Positions 40,901-52,594 of a stretch of DNA of 64,000 nucleotides are shown piece by piece. How positions within the stretch are numbered: position 1 is the first letter of the stretch; each line of letters opens with the position of its first letter. Position numbers and translations under genes: made by a program. The notes under the pieces were generated by a model. It made no database searches and had not been told where the DNA came from. It saw only the letters and a list, made by a program, of their open reading frames with translations. The stretch is from Apoda limacodes (taxonomy: Eukaryota > Arthropoda > Insecta > Lepidoptera > Limacodidae), in the NCBI GenBank assembly GCA_946406115.1, contig OX291546.1:9975019-10039018 (forward strand), read 5' to 3'.

Positions 40901-41213
40901 CAAAAATCCACATTATATGTGGATGGAGTAGCCGCTGTGCAAACTCTTTTCTTTTTCTGTCTTCTGGCCATAATATATATAAAAAAAAGTTACTAAGACT
41001 AAGGATGAGGATTCACTGCACAGACAGCATAGAGGACAAAGGGTGCGGTTCTAAGACTGCCGAAGCTCGCCACAGATGATACGGTTGCTGGCACGGCGGG
41101 CGGAAGGGCCCCTGATCCCCCTCTGTTGTAGTAGCCGGGTCCACTCCGGTCTCCTTCTCCGGCACGACTACCACTTCAGATACTTTACACAGGCTGGCGA
41201 ATCAGTTCAGGTT
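37924..41213 (-). mobile_element. Apparently full-length single-ORF LINE (endonuclease + RT)
   Basis: The minus-strand element is about 3.3 kb: a short GC-rich leader (41213-40972), one long ORF (40971-38005), a 3' UTR of about 55 bp and a poly(A) tail (T-run 37927-37955). The single ORF and length suggest an RTE-like organisation, though I cannot fix the clade. No clear target-site duplication was found, so the 5' boundary is approximate. Confidence 0.85.
38005..40971 (-). CDS. LINE polyprotein: AP endonuclease and reverse transcriptase, 988 aa
   Basis: The protein copies its own RNA into chromosomal DNA by target-primed reverse transcription. The N-terminal third is an APE-type endonuclease: LTETQ near residue 52, GDFN at 158-161, SDH near 232-234. 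The central RT domain runs from VHPVPKKGDRSDPSNYRPI, through RQYGFRHGRST, SLDIAKAFDRVWHRGL, GVPQGSVLSPTLFLL, to the catalytic C-Y-A-D-D at 692-696. A thumb and C-terminal region follow (VQRRAVRIVDD, LWKELPAKVF). No frameshift or internal stop, so the copy could be young or active. No separate gag-like ORF is visible. Decayed relatives lie at 53701-55120 and 55665-56045. Confidence 0.93.
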   Translation of the reverse strand: MARRQKKKRVCTAATPSTYNVDFCNIRGIHANLNAVHHHLETAQPTILFLTETQISCPADTSYLHYPGYKLEHNFMSRAGVCMFVREDICCRRLHSLEDRDLSILWVRVDYGGHTRIYACLYRSHSGDTDVTRLFTHLSLTTDKVLEQYPTAELVILGDFNAHHREWLSSRTNNYAGISAHEFALTYGFSQLVLSPTRIPDIEEHTSSLLDLLLSTRPDGYSVSVDAPLGSSDHCLVRTQVSCTQPDPSGPTNWRRVWHYKSADWDGLREFYASYPWRQICFNSEDPDVCAAAVTETILAGMECYIPNPRVAAGVKKRPWFNRSCRKAKILKQNAYEAWNTARYNKDPNISELKRKLNAASRFSKKATARAKFQFIGKIGGRLASYPSGSRAFWSLAKAAEGNFCQSSLPPLRKTDGDLAHSAKEKADLLGSLFASNSNMNDEGAVPPTIPWCGKSMPEISITQREVRRALLSLDVHKSSGPDGIPAVVLKQCAPELCPVLTQPFALSYHTRQFPSTWKTANVHPVPKKGDRSDPSNYRPIAITSLLSKVIERVINTQLLRYLEVHDLVSDRQYGFRHGRSTGDLLVYLTHRWALAIESQGEALACSLDIAKAFDRVWHRGLLSKLPSYGVPEGLCKWVASFLSGRSIRAVVDGSCSDSMDINAGVPQGSVLSPTLFLLHINDMLDINNIHCYADDSTGDAFYTGRANIPRSVVEENRGELVSQIETTLSQVSDWGRVNLVRFNPTKTQVCAFTAKKTPFTVVPQFQNTPLSISKSIGILGVDISSDVQFRDHLQDKVKLASKKLGVLNRAKQYFTSGQRLLLYKSQVRPHMEYCCHLWAGAPGYQLDPFDSVQRRAVRIVDDPKLTCGIEPLSLRRDFASLCVFYRLYNGLCSEELFEMMPTATFYHRTARHRQGIHSHTLEPKWSRTVRFQRNFLPRTLKLWKELPAKVFCKDYSMEFFKKEVIRFLKGRQRASDTPGVASVHRLR

Positions 41214-42563
41214 AGTTAGCAAATAGGAAATATTTTTATATGGTGATAAATTATTATAACACATCTAAGTAATGACTTTATACGATTTTTTAACATAAAA
41301 TAAATGGCTATGTGTGCGTAGAATAATTAATAATTAAGAAGCAAGTCAAATATGCGTCGTTAGATTACACGTTGTTACAGAATGCGTTGAAGAAATAAAG
41401 GTTCACTGCTCGTTCCCCGTAGGTGATAGCGTGATAATATGTAGACTTTATGTTGACTCGACTTCCTTAGAATATTCGTGCCAAATTTGAAGTAAATCTA
41501 TGCAGTACTTTTTGAGTTTATCCCGAACATACATACAGACAAACAAACAGACAAAAAATCTAAAAACTATATTTTTGGCTTCGGTATCAATTGTAGATCA
41601 CACCCCAAATATTCTTTAAAAAAATATTTAATGTACAGTTTTGACTTTCCTACCATTTTATTATATGTATAGAATTTTACCATTGTAAGTTCTTATCTTT
41701 ATAAGTTGAAAATGTACTTTTCCGACTTTAAACAAATATTGATGATGTTTGCTTTTATTGATAGCAGTCAATAGCTATGTATATTTAAGTTATGAAAAAC
41801 TATTATTTTTTCATAGTTAGGTACCTAATGGTAAAAATTTAAATGCGCAGTTCTTAAAAAAATCATCTCGCACTTTAGAATCACACGTTCCGCTCAGGCT
41901 TCTAGTCTTGAACCAAACACTTTGTTCGTACTATAGAATCCTTCTCCTCCTTCTCTCGGGATTCAACTAAGGTCCTCGCATGAAATTTGTCTATGGAATT
42001 TTTACATCAAAGTCAGTAATTTTTTTTGTTCTAATTAAGTTTTTATAAACACTTTTGTATCGTCGAAGTTATTAAATATTGTTTTTTGATTTTATCAAAA
42101 GTTGCTAACGAGCAGTAACACGAACATCGACAAGAAACATTCTGTCATAACTTTAATAACATATGAGACGCAGAGCCTTCAACAACTCCATATAGGAATC
42201 ATTCAACCCGATATTACTTAAATTTACATCTATGATATGAGATAATAAAACGAATTTACTTAGCTATCCAAATCTTATTAATCTTTTACGTTTACTTTAT
42301 GAACAGATTTATCTATTCAAGTTATATCAAGTATGCAAAAAAGTGCCATCTATAGTTTAAGATATGAACTACGCGCCAAGCGAGCAATTATAGTGCAACA
42401 AATTGGTCTGACCCGATGGTCAAAAATCAAAACTACAGTCGCCATATTGCGATGGTGTGAACTTATAACGGCACTAGTGACCAAAAAGTTTAGTCAACAT
42501 TTTCGACACTTCTGTTTCCACCATTTTTATTTTGGTAAGTTTTTTTATTTACAACTTACAAAA
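41214..42563. other. Intergenic, repeat remnants only
   Basis: AT-rich. Around 41420-41560 a repeat tail occurs ('gtgccaaatttgaagtaaat' followed by a run with 'acaaacaaacagac'), of a type widespread in Lepidoptera. No gene recognised. Confidence 0.6.
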
Positions 42564-43000
42564 ATGTCTACGTCGTCAGAACTGTTTGATATAAATGCGA
42601 CTGCGCCAGAAATTGTTAATGGGGCTCAAGAAATAAATATGTACCTGTTACCACCGAAACCGAAGCAAGTAGTTACTTAACCGCATACGCCAGTTTTTTT
42701 ACCTAAAGAAACGAGAAGAAAACAAGTTCGTTTTCAGAGAATGTCCTATTGTCTTACTTTGGGGAAATTGCCGAAAAATGCAAACCGCCTTCCCTATGGG
42801 CAATTTACTCTATGTTGAAGTCTCACAAGTCCAAACATTACATCATAAAAATGAACAGTATATAAAATTAACAGCATTTTTGAAAAGAAAGTCAGATGGG
42901 TATGTGAGGAAAAAATCGAAGGTACTTACGGGAGAAAATGTAAAAATATAATAATTAAGCTCCTGATGATAAATATTTACACACTAAGGTAACTTAAAAA
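42564..43000 (+). pseudogene. Tyrosine recombinase (Crypton-like) relic
   Basis: Begins at an ATG (42564: MSTSSELFDINATAP), followed by a stop at 42678. In another frame from about 42738: ENVLLSYFGEIAEKCKPPSL and WAIYSMLKS. After a shift, QYIKLTAFLKRKSDGY and KKSKVLTGENV, then APDDKYLHTKV. This order fits the N-terminal SAM-like core-binding domain of the tyrosine recombinases of Crypton-type elements in insects. The catalytic domain (R..H-R-Y) is missing, and frameshifts and stops show it is dead. Family assignment rests on memory of the motif pattern. Confidence 0.55.
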
Positions 43001-44449
43001 ACTTTTGTTGTTTTTAAAAATTGTAAAGTAAATTTTTAAGTAGGTATGTAAGTTTGTTTTGCCTTATATTTTATTTATTTATAAAACTCGTAAATGTGAT
43101 GAAGAACAGTACGGAAATTACAAAGTGGAGTCAGTAAAGCCTACTGGCCTTCGGCCTTAGGCTTCTTAATAGCCTCTTGTTAGAAACTTTCTCCTTACTG
43201 CCCTTAATACACAATGTATCTATCAAAGCACTGCTTAAACCTTTATTAGAAACTTGGATTTTGAATATAGGTTCCTTTTATCTCGTTACTTAGCATCCAA
43301 CGAGAAAGGATTTTTCGAAATTTACCCTGATGATTGTAAGTTTGTGCGAAAATTTTGCAGTTGAATTTACGAAAATAATACGCAACACGACATCCAGACT
43401 TCCTTAAGTTAGGGGTCGGTAAGTAGGTAGGTACTATTAGCCTACTTATTTTGTGGTATGGGGGTCACGTTGTTCTAAGATGAAAATTGTTTTTTGGATT
43501 TTTGTTTAGAAATTTAAAAGACTTGTTTCAACGTTTTTGGAAAAATGACCAAGATCAATTACTTCATTTAAATCAACGCCATGTCTGAAATTTGAAGTAG
43601 GTAATATATGACAAGGAAACTACTATCAAAAAATCAAAAAAATTGAGCCTTCTCCCTATTTCGGTCTTAAAGACAGAGCCCTTTAATGTTCGGACAGACG
43701 GACAGACGGACAGGTCCAGGCTTAGGCTTAATATTAGGGCTCCGTTGGCATCCTTTGGTAAATCCTAAAGAATAATATAAGAAAATAAATGCCAGAGCCC
43801 TTCCGCTCGCGTATAGAAGCCTGAACATTGGTATTTGGTATGTAGACTTTCAGTTGCAAAAAAGCAGTGATATGCTTTATAATTGTGGATAAACATTTGG
43901 TGAAGTACAACAACAGTGTACACAATATAGATAGATGGCGTAGAAGTTATACCGCTTGATACGACGGTCGGGTTATAAACGTCTGTTCGGTACGGAAAAA
44001 GCTGAATCTCGCAAGGATCACTGCAGAAAAACGGTTAGTTTCATAATAGTCTTGTAAGTAAAACACTTAGAAGGTACTGAGTACCTAATAAGTATTTAGG
44101 TACATTTGTATTAAGTGGATGAAATACATATGCTGTCTTATTACACTCAATCACAGACAAAAAAGTATAATTTTAGCGGTCTATTTACGTACATATAGAT
44201 ATAGATTAGGGATTGCAATCCCGCAAAACGGACTGCTTTTATTAACCTGCTGGATCCCGCACCTGCAAAACGCGGATCCGCGGATCCCGCAAATGGAAAA
44301 CGTAAATCGCGAGTAGCACGAGTGCGACGTTTCAGTTGTTCATAATTGGCACTGCGCTGCGCCTGTGCTCGTCTTTCTGTAGGTGACGAGTGTTTTGTTT
44401 TTGTATTTAAGATAGCGATACAATAAATACCATTTGATTCTTAAGACCA
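43001..44449. other. Intergenic, repeat remnants
   Basis: Includes a segment with '(ggacagac)n' near 43693-43712 and 'attagggctccgttgg' near 43733, parts of a dispersed repeat also seen at 62584-63035. No gene recognised. Confidence 0.5.
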
Positions 44450-44825
44450 TACGATTCGCGGCGCCTCGCAGCGTGCTTCATACAAACGAATTTCTCATGT
44501 GATTTTGACATTTACTGATCAATCACTGTGAAATTTCTTAGTCATTATCCCAAGACGAATATATATGTCTGTGGTTTTCCAAATTTTGTAAATACTTTTA
44601 CTAATTAGAAATCTTTTTTAAACCATTTGTATAAAAAACTAGAATTTATTATACACTTTTGAACTATTAAAAAGTTATACACTTTTGAACTATAAAATTT
44701 AACAGAAAACTGACACACTGCAGACCTAGATATTTATTACTAAAACATGTCATCGAAATTTCGTGGTGTTTAATCAGCAAGTGTCAAAATAAGTGAAAAA
44801 TTAGTTTGTATGAAGCACGTTGAGA
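44450..44825. repeat. Long-palindrome MITE copy 2 of 3
   Basis: Starts 'gattcgcggcgcctcgcagc' then 'gtgcttcatacaaacgaatt'; ends 'agtttgtatgaagcacgt', the inverted counterpart. A small internal duplication of 'atacacttttgaactat' lies at about 44651-44695. Confidence 0.75.
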
Positions 44826-46860
44826 ATAGATACGTGTATATAAGTGGGTAAGTTTCTATATTCCGGGCTTAGCTCCTAAAATACCTACATCCTAGGTATA
44901 TACTTTATTTAATAGCTTTTATATTTATTTAAGATATTAATCCGGTAATAAAAGTAGGTACCTGTTGTAGTAAGAGTCGAAAATCCAAGGCTAAATAAGA
45001 CCTTTGTTTCGTCAATTAGGGTTTTGACGTATAAAATATTATTTGTTTTTTCTAAGTGTAAAAAATTTTGACGAAAAAATCTAATCCCTTTCTAATTGTT
45101 TTTTTTAAAAACCTCTATTTTATAAACATGAACTTGTATTTTTGTATGGTATATTTTTGAATGATCAAAAAACTAGATGAGATTATCAATGAATTCCATT
45201 TTTCTACTTCCCTACAAATCTAATTTATTAATGAATTCCATTTCTTTGTACTTCCCTACAAATATAATTTTTCAGAAAAAATCAATAAGTTTAATTCTAA
45301 AATCGATCAGAAAAATAAAATAAACGGGTTAGTTACAAATATCTCGAAAATTTATGGTAAAAAGTGGCGTGTACAAAAGTTGTAGATCTTTATTAGACCT
45401 TCAATTTTTGTAAAGGTTATTTTTCAATAGGACGTAACAGTAAGTCAGAACAGAAATTGAAAAAAATCCTTTCTTACTACTTTTCACCCCACCGTTTCTC
45501 GTAGGCAATTATACGGGATTTTATTCCTAACGTACCTGTTATCCTTAAAATCATAAATTTTCAGGTTTAAATTTTTTTGTTCACAAACCGGTTTCCGTTT
45601 GGACTTTTAGTCGGCTTTTAGTTTTCTAACTTTTTTGAAATTAAACCTACATTAAATTATACTTATAATGATTTGACTTGTCGCTCCCCCTCAGTAAAAT
45701 AACTGTCTAATACGCTACCATTTATAATTAAACACAGCTAATTAAAACCTGTGCCAGTGACAGGTTTGAGCCATTATATTAGCGGTTACAAAAATCGTAG
45801 GTTACGTATCAGTGTAATTAAACAGTTGTCTAATTTTAATTGGCATGTGGGAGTTCCCACCAAGCGGGAGCGGATCCCCCTGCTTGTCCTTTGGTTCCCA
45901 ACAATTAACTATCGTTCATAGATAATTAAGGACGTAGTTTATAAACCTGATGCAATCACGACACTGCTTGAACAGAAGTTGGCATGTTAATAATTTTTAT
46001 TTAAAAAATACACCCTGTGTATTTCCTTTGTAAGAAGGATATATACATAGGGCACTGGACAGCGCATTTCCTAGCCAGTTGTAAAAGTATGACAGACACG
46101 AAGCGAACCTGTGGTGTCTTGTCTATGAGAAAAGATACCAAAGGGTAACTTTGTCTCTATCTAAAGTGTAGCAAATTTTGTGAGCCTATTGCGCAATCCA
46201 TAGGACAGATTACAGAACTCGAAATAGATATGTAATCAGTGTCATTTTGTTTCTAGCCTTAACAAAAAAACGGCTATTAATTTTATATTGATTTAAATGG
46301 TCTCACGAACTGAACTTATTCTAGCATGTATACTAAGTGCAATATAAACGTAAATTAAACCTACCACCACTATCAAAAACCTACTAAGTTTATAACTAAG
46401 TTTTCAAATTAGGTACACTTAAAACGAGCGATGTAGATTGTACCTCACGGAATTTTTCCATTGCTTGCGACTCATTTTTAAAAGTTCAAACTATAATAAC
46501 TTCTAAATAACCGCTGATTTCAATCTGACCGGAGAGTTATATAAAAGAAAATGTTATTTTCAGTTATTTGTCCGTTCTATCGAGCCAAAAGTTTTTCAAT
46601 TAACTTTTGGAACGACACACTGGTAATTACCTAGGCATTTTGACTTTAAAAAACAATCATTGTATGTAATTACGTTCGTAAAGTGATTTAGTTAGTCTGC
46701 TACGAAACTAGCAAACGACGAAATAATTTTAGTTTCTTTATATTTAATCACAGTTGTAACTGTAAGTAGGTATAGGGCCATGATTGTATTGAAATACATA
46801 GGTATGGCCGTCAACATAGTATTGTCACAGTAGGAGTTGTTTGATAATTGAATATTACTA
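44826..46860. other. Intergenic, no gene recognised
   Basis: AT-rich. A 47-bp direct duplication around 45187-45275 shares 'aatgaattccattt' and 'acttccctacaaat'. Otherwise nothing recognised. Confidence 0.55.
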
Positions 46861-47235
46861 GTTTTACCCGACTGCCGAAGAAAGGAGGGTAATGTTTTTC
46901 GAGCGTATGTATGTATGATCATTTTTTTGGCACGCCTTACAGCCTGAACAGCTTGACGAATTTTGACATGCGAAGTGTCATTTGATTCGTCGTGATTGTG
47001 TGAGTGACACTTAATATATCGAAATTTTTAAAAATCAAAATTGGGGATTTTTTGCTCTTTAATGTGCAGGTTAAAAAACAATTTATTTTCAAGACCCTCG
47101 AGTTTGGTATCAAAATAAAGGGCTTTAAAAGGCGAGTACGAAAATATATGAAACTATAGTAAAGCGAGTGTAAAAAAAAAATTAAAAAAAAAATAACACT
47201 AAAAAGCTGTAAAAAATAAATATACATATTAATAA

Positions 47236-47450
47236 AACCCGACTGCAAGAACTAAAAAGAAGTAAACAAGTGCCCCTATAAAACATACCAAATATAAGCA
47301 GTCGAAACTCATTTAAATGCAAAAACAAATAGTAGAAGGTACAGATTGCTCACAAATTAAAAGTTACCTTAAAATAAGTTCCGACTGCTTATAGTTAAAT
47401 ATTTGGCATGTTTAAGGGGCACTTGTTTGATTCTTGCAGTCGGGTTTTTT
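47236..47450. repeat. Fold-back element with ~70-bp terminal inverted repeats
   Basis: The left end 'aaacccgactgcaagaa' and the right end 'ttcttgcagtcgggttt' pair. Further in, 'caagtgcccct' pairs with 'aggggcacttg' and 'ataagcagtcg' with 'cgactgcttat'. About 65 bp of unique sequence lies between. A related end 'acccgactgccgaag' occurs near 46866. Confidence 0.85.
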
Positions 47451-48519
47451 AATTTTTTTTATTATTTATTTTTCTTGCGAATTTTAATGAGACTTTATAT
47501 GTGTATACAATATATACATAGACTTCGACTTCTTTAATTTCTGATGAGATCTAATAATTGAAATTGGCAAACATAAAGTAGGTCGAGATTTTAATGATAG
47601 AAAACAGAATGAAGACAATATTTCATAACTCGAAAAACTTGTATTTTATTTCATCTTAACTTTATATTTTTTGCAAATTTACTTGACTTGCAAAACCATA
47701 GCATTTTATAAATATTGAAAAACTAGTCTTTATCTAGTTCAGTACCTAACTTTCTAAAAATAAAACCGAAAAATGGAACTGTAATTTCCTTAAAAAGAAG
47801 GTTTGAGAACGTAATCAATTTAAATACTTATTTATCAGGTTTAAAAACATATATTATTGTTATGTGTTTGATATTGTGAAATGATTTATAGCTAGTCAAT
47901 GACGCTAAAGCTATTATTTTTACATGTCCATCGTTTGTATTACCAAATTTAGCTTTTTGTCTATACTGGTGCCCTTAAGAGGGTATACACAAAAAAACAA
48001 TTGTTTAATAAATGACGTAACGAACACTTTAATACTCGAAAATCGTTTTAACTTTTTGTAAAAGTGCAACACTTTCCCAGCAGCGGTGGAGGGCCCTTTT
48101 GAACGTTACTGCGATTAGACAAATGAACAGCGTGGCGCGTAAAGCCCTCAGTGGGTCGGCACACGACGCTACCACCGAACTAGGATATAACTTCTCCTGG
48201 AATCGGTAATAATTTCGAATCTAATTTCAAAAACGTTACTCTATACCATTTCATGCAGCATGGTTGGCATTTAGTACTTTTTATATGAAAATATAATATA
48301 TTTGTTTAATTATTATTTAATTTATGTATAACAAAGATAAAATTTGTATATTCAAAACTTCATAATCGTAAATTTCAATTAAGTTAAAAGTCTCGTTTAT
48401 CCTGCATCATATTATGCTATGTAAAATGGAGTATAGTGGTTTGTTAATTACGGTAAATAATTTTGTAGTTTCAAATTGTTTCCTGGGAGCTTATTATAAA
48501 AAGTCTGGAGTACTCGGGC
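47451..48519. other. Intergenic, no gene recognised
   Basis: AT-rich; a modestly GC-rich patch at 48080-48180 has no recognised content. Confidence 0.5.
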
Positions 48520-48635
48520 TCGCGTTCTCGGGAGCAAATTTATGGAAGTACATTTCACCTCTCAAGACTTAGTAAACCAAGTTCTCAAGCAAGAGCTGAA
48601 ATGCACTTCCATAAATTATTTCTCCGAGAACGCGA
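48520..48635. repeat. Hairpin-forming repeat
   Basis: 'tcgcgttctcgggagcaaat' with 'ttatggaagtacatttca' (48520-48557) pairs with 'tgaaatgcacttccataaat' plus 'ctccgagaacgcga' (48597-48635). Imperfect stem of about 38 bp and a 39-nt loop. Confidence 0.75.
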
Positions 48636-49083
48636 GATTTGCCTTTTGCATAATACTCTTCCAGGGCTTTGCCTACTATAAAGTCTATTAGTACCAATTA
48701 GTACATATAGTGGGAGGCATGAACCCAATATTTTTTGATTTCAGTAGCAGGTAACCGCTCCTATGCCCAACCCTAAATAATCACACATTATTTTCACTCT
48801 TATATTCTACTAGCGAGTGCCCCATGATGATACGCACCCCGCGGAATTAGAGTTTTCCCATTTCATACAGTTAGAGATACCTTCTAAATCCTGACGCATC
48901 AAAGGTAGAACTCTTTACCGGGCTGGGTAGGTAAAAATACAATTTGTATGGGAGTTCTACTGCTAGCGGATGATGATTTCTTATTTTCAACTGAAAGTTT
49001 ATTTCTCAATTTTTATGCCTTTAAATACAAAACAAACCGAATTCCTGTTAGAAGTTCTATCCCATATTTTACCCCTTAATAGA

Positions 49084-49355
49084 ATACGATTCGTGGCACC
49101 TCGCAGCGTGCTTCATAAAAACGTATTTCCTACTTATTTTTAACACTTACAAAAGTTTAAAAGTTATACACGATTCTAGTTTTTCATACAAGTCTCAAAT
49201 AAGATTAAAAGTTAATAAAAACTTTTTTTAGGATTTTGGAAAACTACAGGCTCAGATGTTCAACTTAAGATCATGACTGCAAAATTTCACAGTCTTTGGT
49301 TAGTAAATGCCAAAAACAAGTAGGAAATTCGTTTGTATGAAACACGCTGTGACAT
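49084..49355. repeat. Long-palindrome MITE copy 3 of 3
   Basis: Starts 'tacgattcgtggcacctcgc', ends 'tttgtatgaaacacgctgtg'. The inner arms 'gtatttcctacttattttta' and 'caaaaacaagtaggaaattc' pair. Same family as 31138-31450 and 44450-44825. Confidence 0.75.
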
Positions 49356-50880
49356 GCTTTTAATAACTGTAAAACACGTCATTCTTCATTCTCAATTCCT
49401 TGTTTGTCTTTCCTTCGCGTTTTCGTGTTTCTATCTTCATTCATTAGCTGCTCGGTGTTCGCGTTGACGAGTTACGCAGCACATGTTCTTTTATATTTAT
49501 AGATTAGTCTTGGAACAAATATTTCTTGAACAAACCCGTTGTTTTACCCAGGACTTAGTCTAGGGGGAGGAACCCATAGTAAATGTGTATTAAAGTTTTA
49601 GTTCTGGTAATCCTGAAGGAAATGTGTATTGCGGCTGGTTTAAGGGGTGGGTGTTGCATTATCCTGTGTACCTATTTAATTGATTTTTTTTTAAGTTTTC
49701 ATGTTTTACTTACGGCCAGGCTTAAAGTACAAACATAAACCTGGATTCTGCTATACATTTTTTTTATGAATTTAAATGTTAGTCACGTCTGTAACCGTAG
49801 TGCAATACTTTAGTTTTGCTAAAAAGTAAAGGATTGAGTATATATAGCATGTATATAGATATTATATATATATGTTTTTTTTAAAGTAGGTACTAGGACT
49901 GAGATATATCCTAATGTTTATATAACTTTAATTGTATGTACTGTAGTATTATATATATCTGTTCCAAATTTATAACTCTTTGTTCTAAACAAAAGTCTCC
50001 ACAAAATGGCGGAACTTGTAGCACACAATAAATCAATTGGAGTGGGTGGTTGACTTTTCACTCAAATGTGTGGTTAATTGTAACCGAAAATGACTGTTGA
50101 TCGTGCCACACTTAATTTGAGTGGTGCTTTAGTGGTATGTTTGAAGGGGATGGTCGTGACGGAGGGGTTGAGTAAGTAATGGTACGGTTTATATCGTGAT
50201 TATTTGATATATACGTATTTGTTCTTAGCCGTTGTACCGGAACTAATGTACAGTATTGATATATTGTAACTGTAATTATTATTTTATAAGAAAAAGGCAA
50301 TGCAGCAATTTAAGTGTAACTCCTTGGTTGGTTGGTTGATACCTGTTTTAAGTTTTTAACCAACTGCTATGTATTTTTGTTAATATATAAATGTCAGTAT
50401 GATTGAAATAAATTTATGAGATATGTCTCTAGGGTATCAAAAGGTGCCAACTTTCTACTCGGTAGGCTTATGCTGTCTATTATGTACAGAAATTCGTCCT
50501 ATAAATAGGTAGACTGCTAAAATTTGCACACAATGTATTTATTACGTTAAATATTAAAATGAATAATAAAAAATAAACTGATAAACATTTAACGGGTCTC
50601 TGAGTCCCTTTACAAGAAAAATTAAGTTTATGTAATTTACATAACATTATTTAAAAAACAAAATTTATTCTAATAAGTGATAGTTTTTTATTTAATATTG
50701 CTTAATTTAGTTTATTTGTGGGTAACTAATCCATATAATTTTATTTAGACGAATTTTTATACATATATTATTAATTATTAATTTTATAGGTATATGTTTT
50801 GTTAAGGTTTTCTTTATTTGAATTAGTTTTTAGGATTAGCTGTTTAGAATATTATAACTTAAAATAATGAAATAACTATA
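49356..50880. other. Intergenic, no gene recognised
   Basis: AT-rich with several short TA-rich runs (49845-49875). No coding or repeat family recognised. Confidence 0.5.
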
Positions 50881-50884
50881 TCAC

Positions 50885-51240
50885 AAGCTTTTGCTAGCGG
50901 CTTCGCTTGTCCTAAATTTGGTTATCGGCGTGGGATTTCTACGGGAACTCCGTCTCCGTGATTATAATACAAGCTGTCGCTGCAGCTATAGTTCGTTTAA
51001 GTCATTACCTACGGATATACCTAGTTATTATCGCGGAGACATTCTGGGATATGTCTTTGTCCTTTTCCGTCTCTTCAACTATCTGTGTGAATTTAATTAT
51101 TTAAATTCTTAATTGGATGCTTCGTTGCGATGTGATTTAGTACCTAACAAATAAACAAACAGACAGAGACAGTTGCGCATTTAAAATATTAGTAAGTATA
51201 TTTAGAATAGGTAGAATAAATTGACAATTCTAACATAATT
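50885..51240 (+). repeat. Dispersed-repeat fragment
   Basis: Starts 'agcttttgctagcggcttcg' and ends with 'aacaaacagacagagac' and an 'agtaagtata' run. The layout matches the non-autonomous repeats at 36230-36255 and 60960-61330. The open frame at 50891-51112 has no protein similarity that I recognise. Confidence 0.45.
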
Positions 51241-52594
51241 GTATCCTATTAATAAAGGTTCATTACGTAAGACATTGCTTTAATTATTAAACAAACCGAT
51301 TTTAAAATCGGAAGGGGTTGTCAACTAGCCTATTTGTTCGCATATAACTTCGTTGTTTGTTGTCCGCTTTCAATAGTTTTTATTCATAAGGAAAGAAATT
51401 ACCTTCAAAGTGGACACCCAGAGCACAGATTATATAATACTATACTCCCAGAGTCAGGATAAAAAATGCGATTTTTAAGATTGTTAAATTACTTAGATAA
51501 ATTAATTGATTGAATAGATAGATCTTAAATAACGTAGCAACTTAAAATTAGGTACAAAATAAAATAAAATTTTACTAATCTCTTAAAAATGTATCAATAA
51601 GACCATAAAGGACACTGTATCTTAAGCTAATGGTTTTCTACTTTTCAGTATTTTTTTAGATTTGTTTTAATATCTTTATATTTTGTATGTTATGCCAATA
51701 TCACAAGATAAGTAAAAGCACTAACGTAGGTTCTTATGCTTTAATGTTTAGCACAGACGAAACAATCATTTCAGTCGTACATACAGACGGTCATCAAAAG
51801 CGTCTAGACGAAAAGAAACTTCTAATTTCCATGATCGCACCGCTCACCTCCACCAATGAGTTCATCCCATAACTTAGATAGAATCTAGATTCAGAATTTC
51901 AGCTGTGCTTACTTCGCAATCGTGAGGTAAGGTGCGCGACGAGAAGGGGGCGAGTCCAACCGAGTAGCCTTGTCGTCACATATAGCTAGGCGGGTGTTGT
52001 TCAGTTAGTCATACATTTTTTGCGGCGGTCGCATGACTGTCTCGACATTGTCGTATTCTTCAAAGGGGATGACTGACTGTATGCATAAAATTTATGTTTA
52101 GGCTGTGACTCTTTCACAGTTTTACAGTTCTCCAGCCCTGGCACAATGTAGTCCTAATAACACTCGAATCTATGTTGTGAATTCACAATTATTTTCATTT
52201 CCACCCCTTAAACCGCACCCCTTGTAGTGCACCACTCACCACTACAATAAAATTACACTTTAATTGACCATTTACGTCATTTGACTTTTTCAACTGTTAA
52301 TTGTAGCGATCGTTATTTGAAATTTTACTTTGTGTTTGTATTTGTTTTGCGTGTTGCTAAGTAAATGCCATCGACAGTTTTCATATTCATTTCGGTTATA
52401 AAATTGTTGTGACTTCTTTTTTTTTCTACGAGAATCCTGGATTAGGCTCAACAGCCTAATTAAAAAACCTGCAGTATGAAAACTAAGGCTTCAGAAAATT
52501 ATACAATTTTTTTATGAAAAAACAGACGAATACCTACTTCATTTAATTTTCCTTTATATCTTGATTTTCGCAAAACGGTAAAAGTTTCGAAAAC
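51241..52594. other. Intergenic, no gene recognised
   Basis: Includes a GC-richer patch at about 51900-52100 without recognisable content; may be a decayed repeat or regulatory DNA. Confidence 0.45.

Noticed and set aside
37924..41213. Target-site duplication of the full-length LINE
   Set aside because: The left flank 'cagcgccatctag' has no clear match near 41200; either no duplication survives or the 5' boundary is misjudged.
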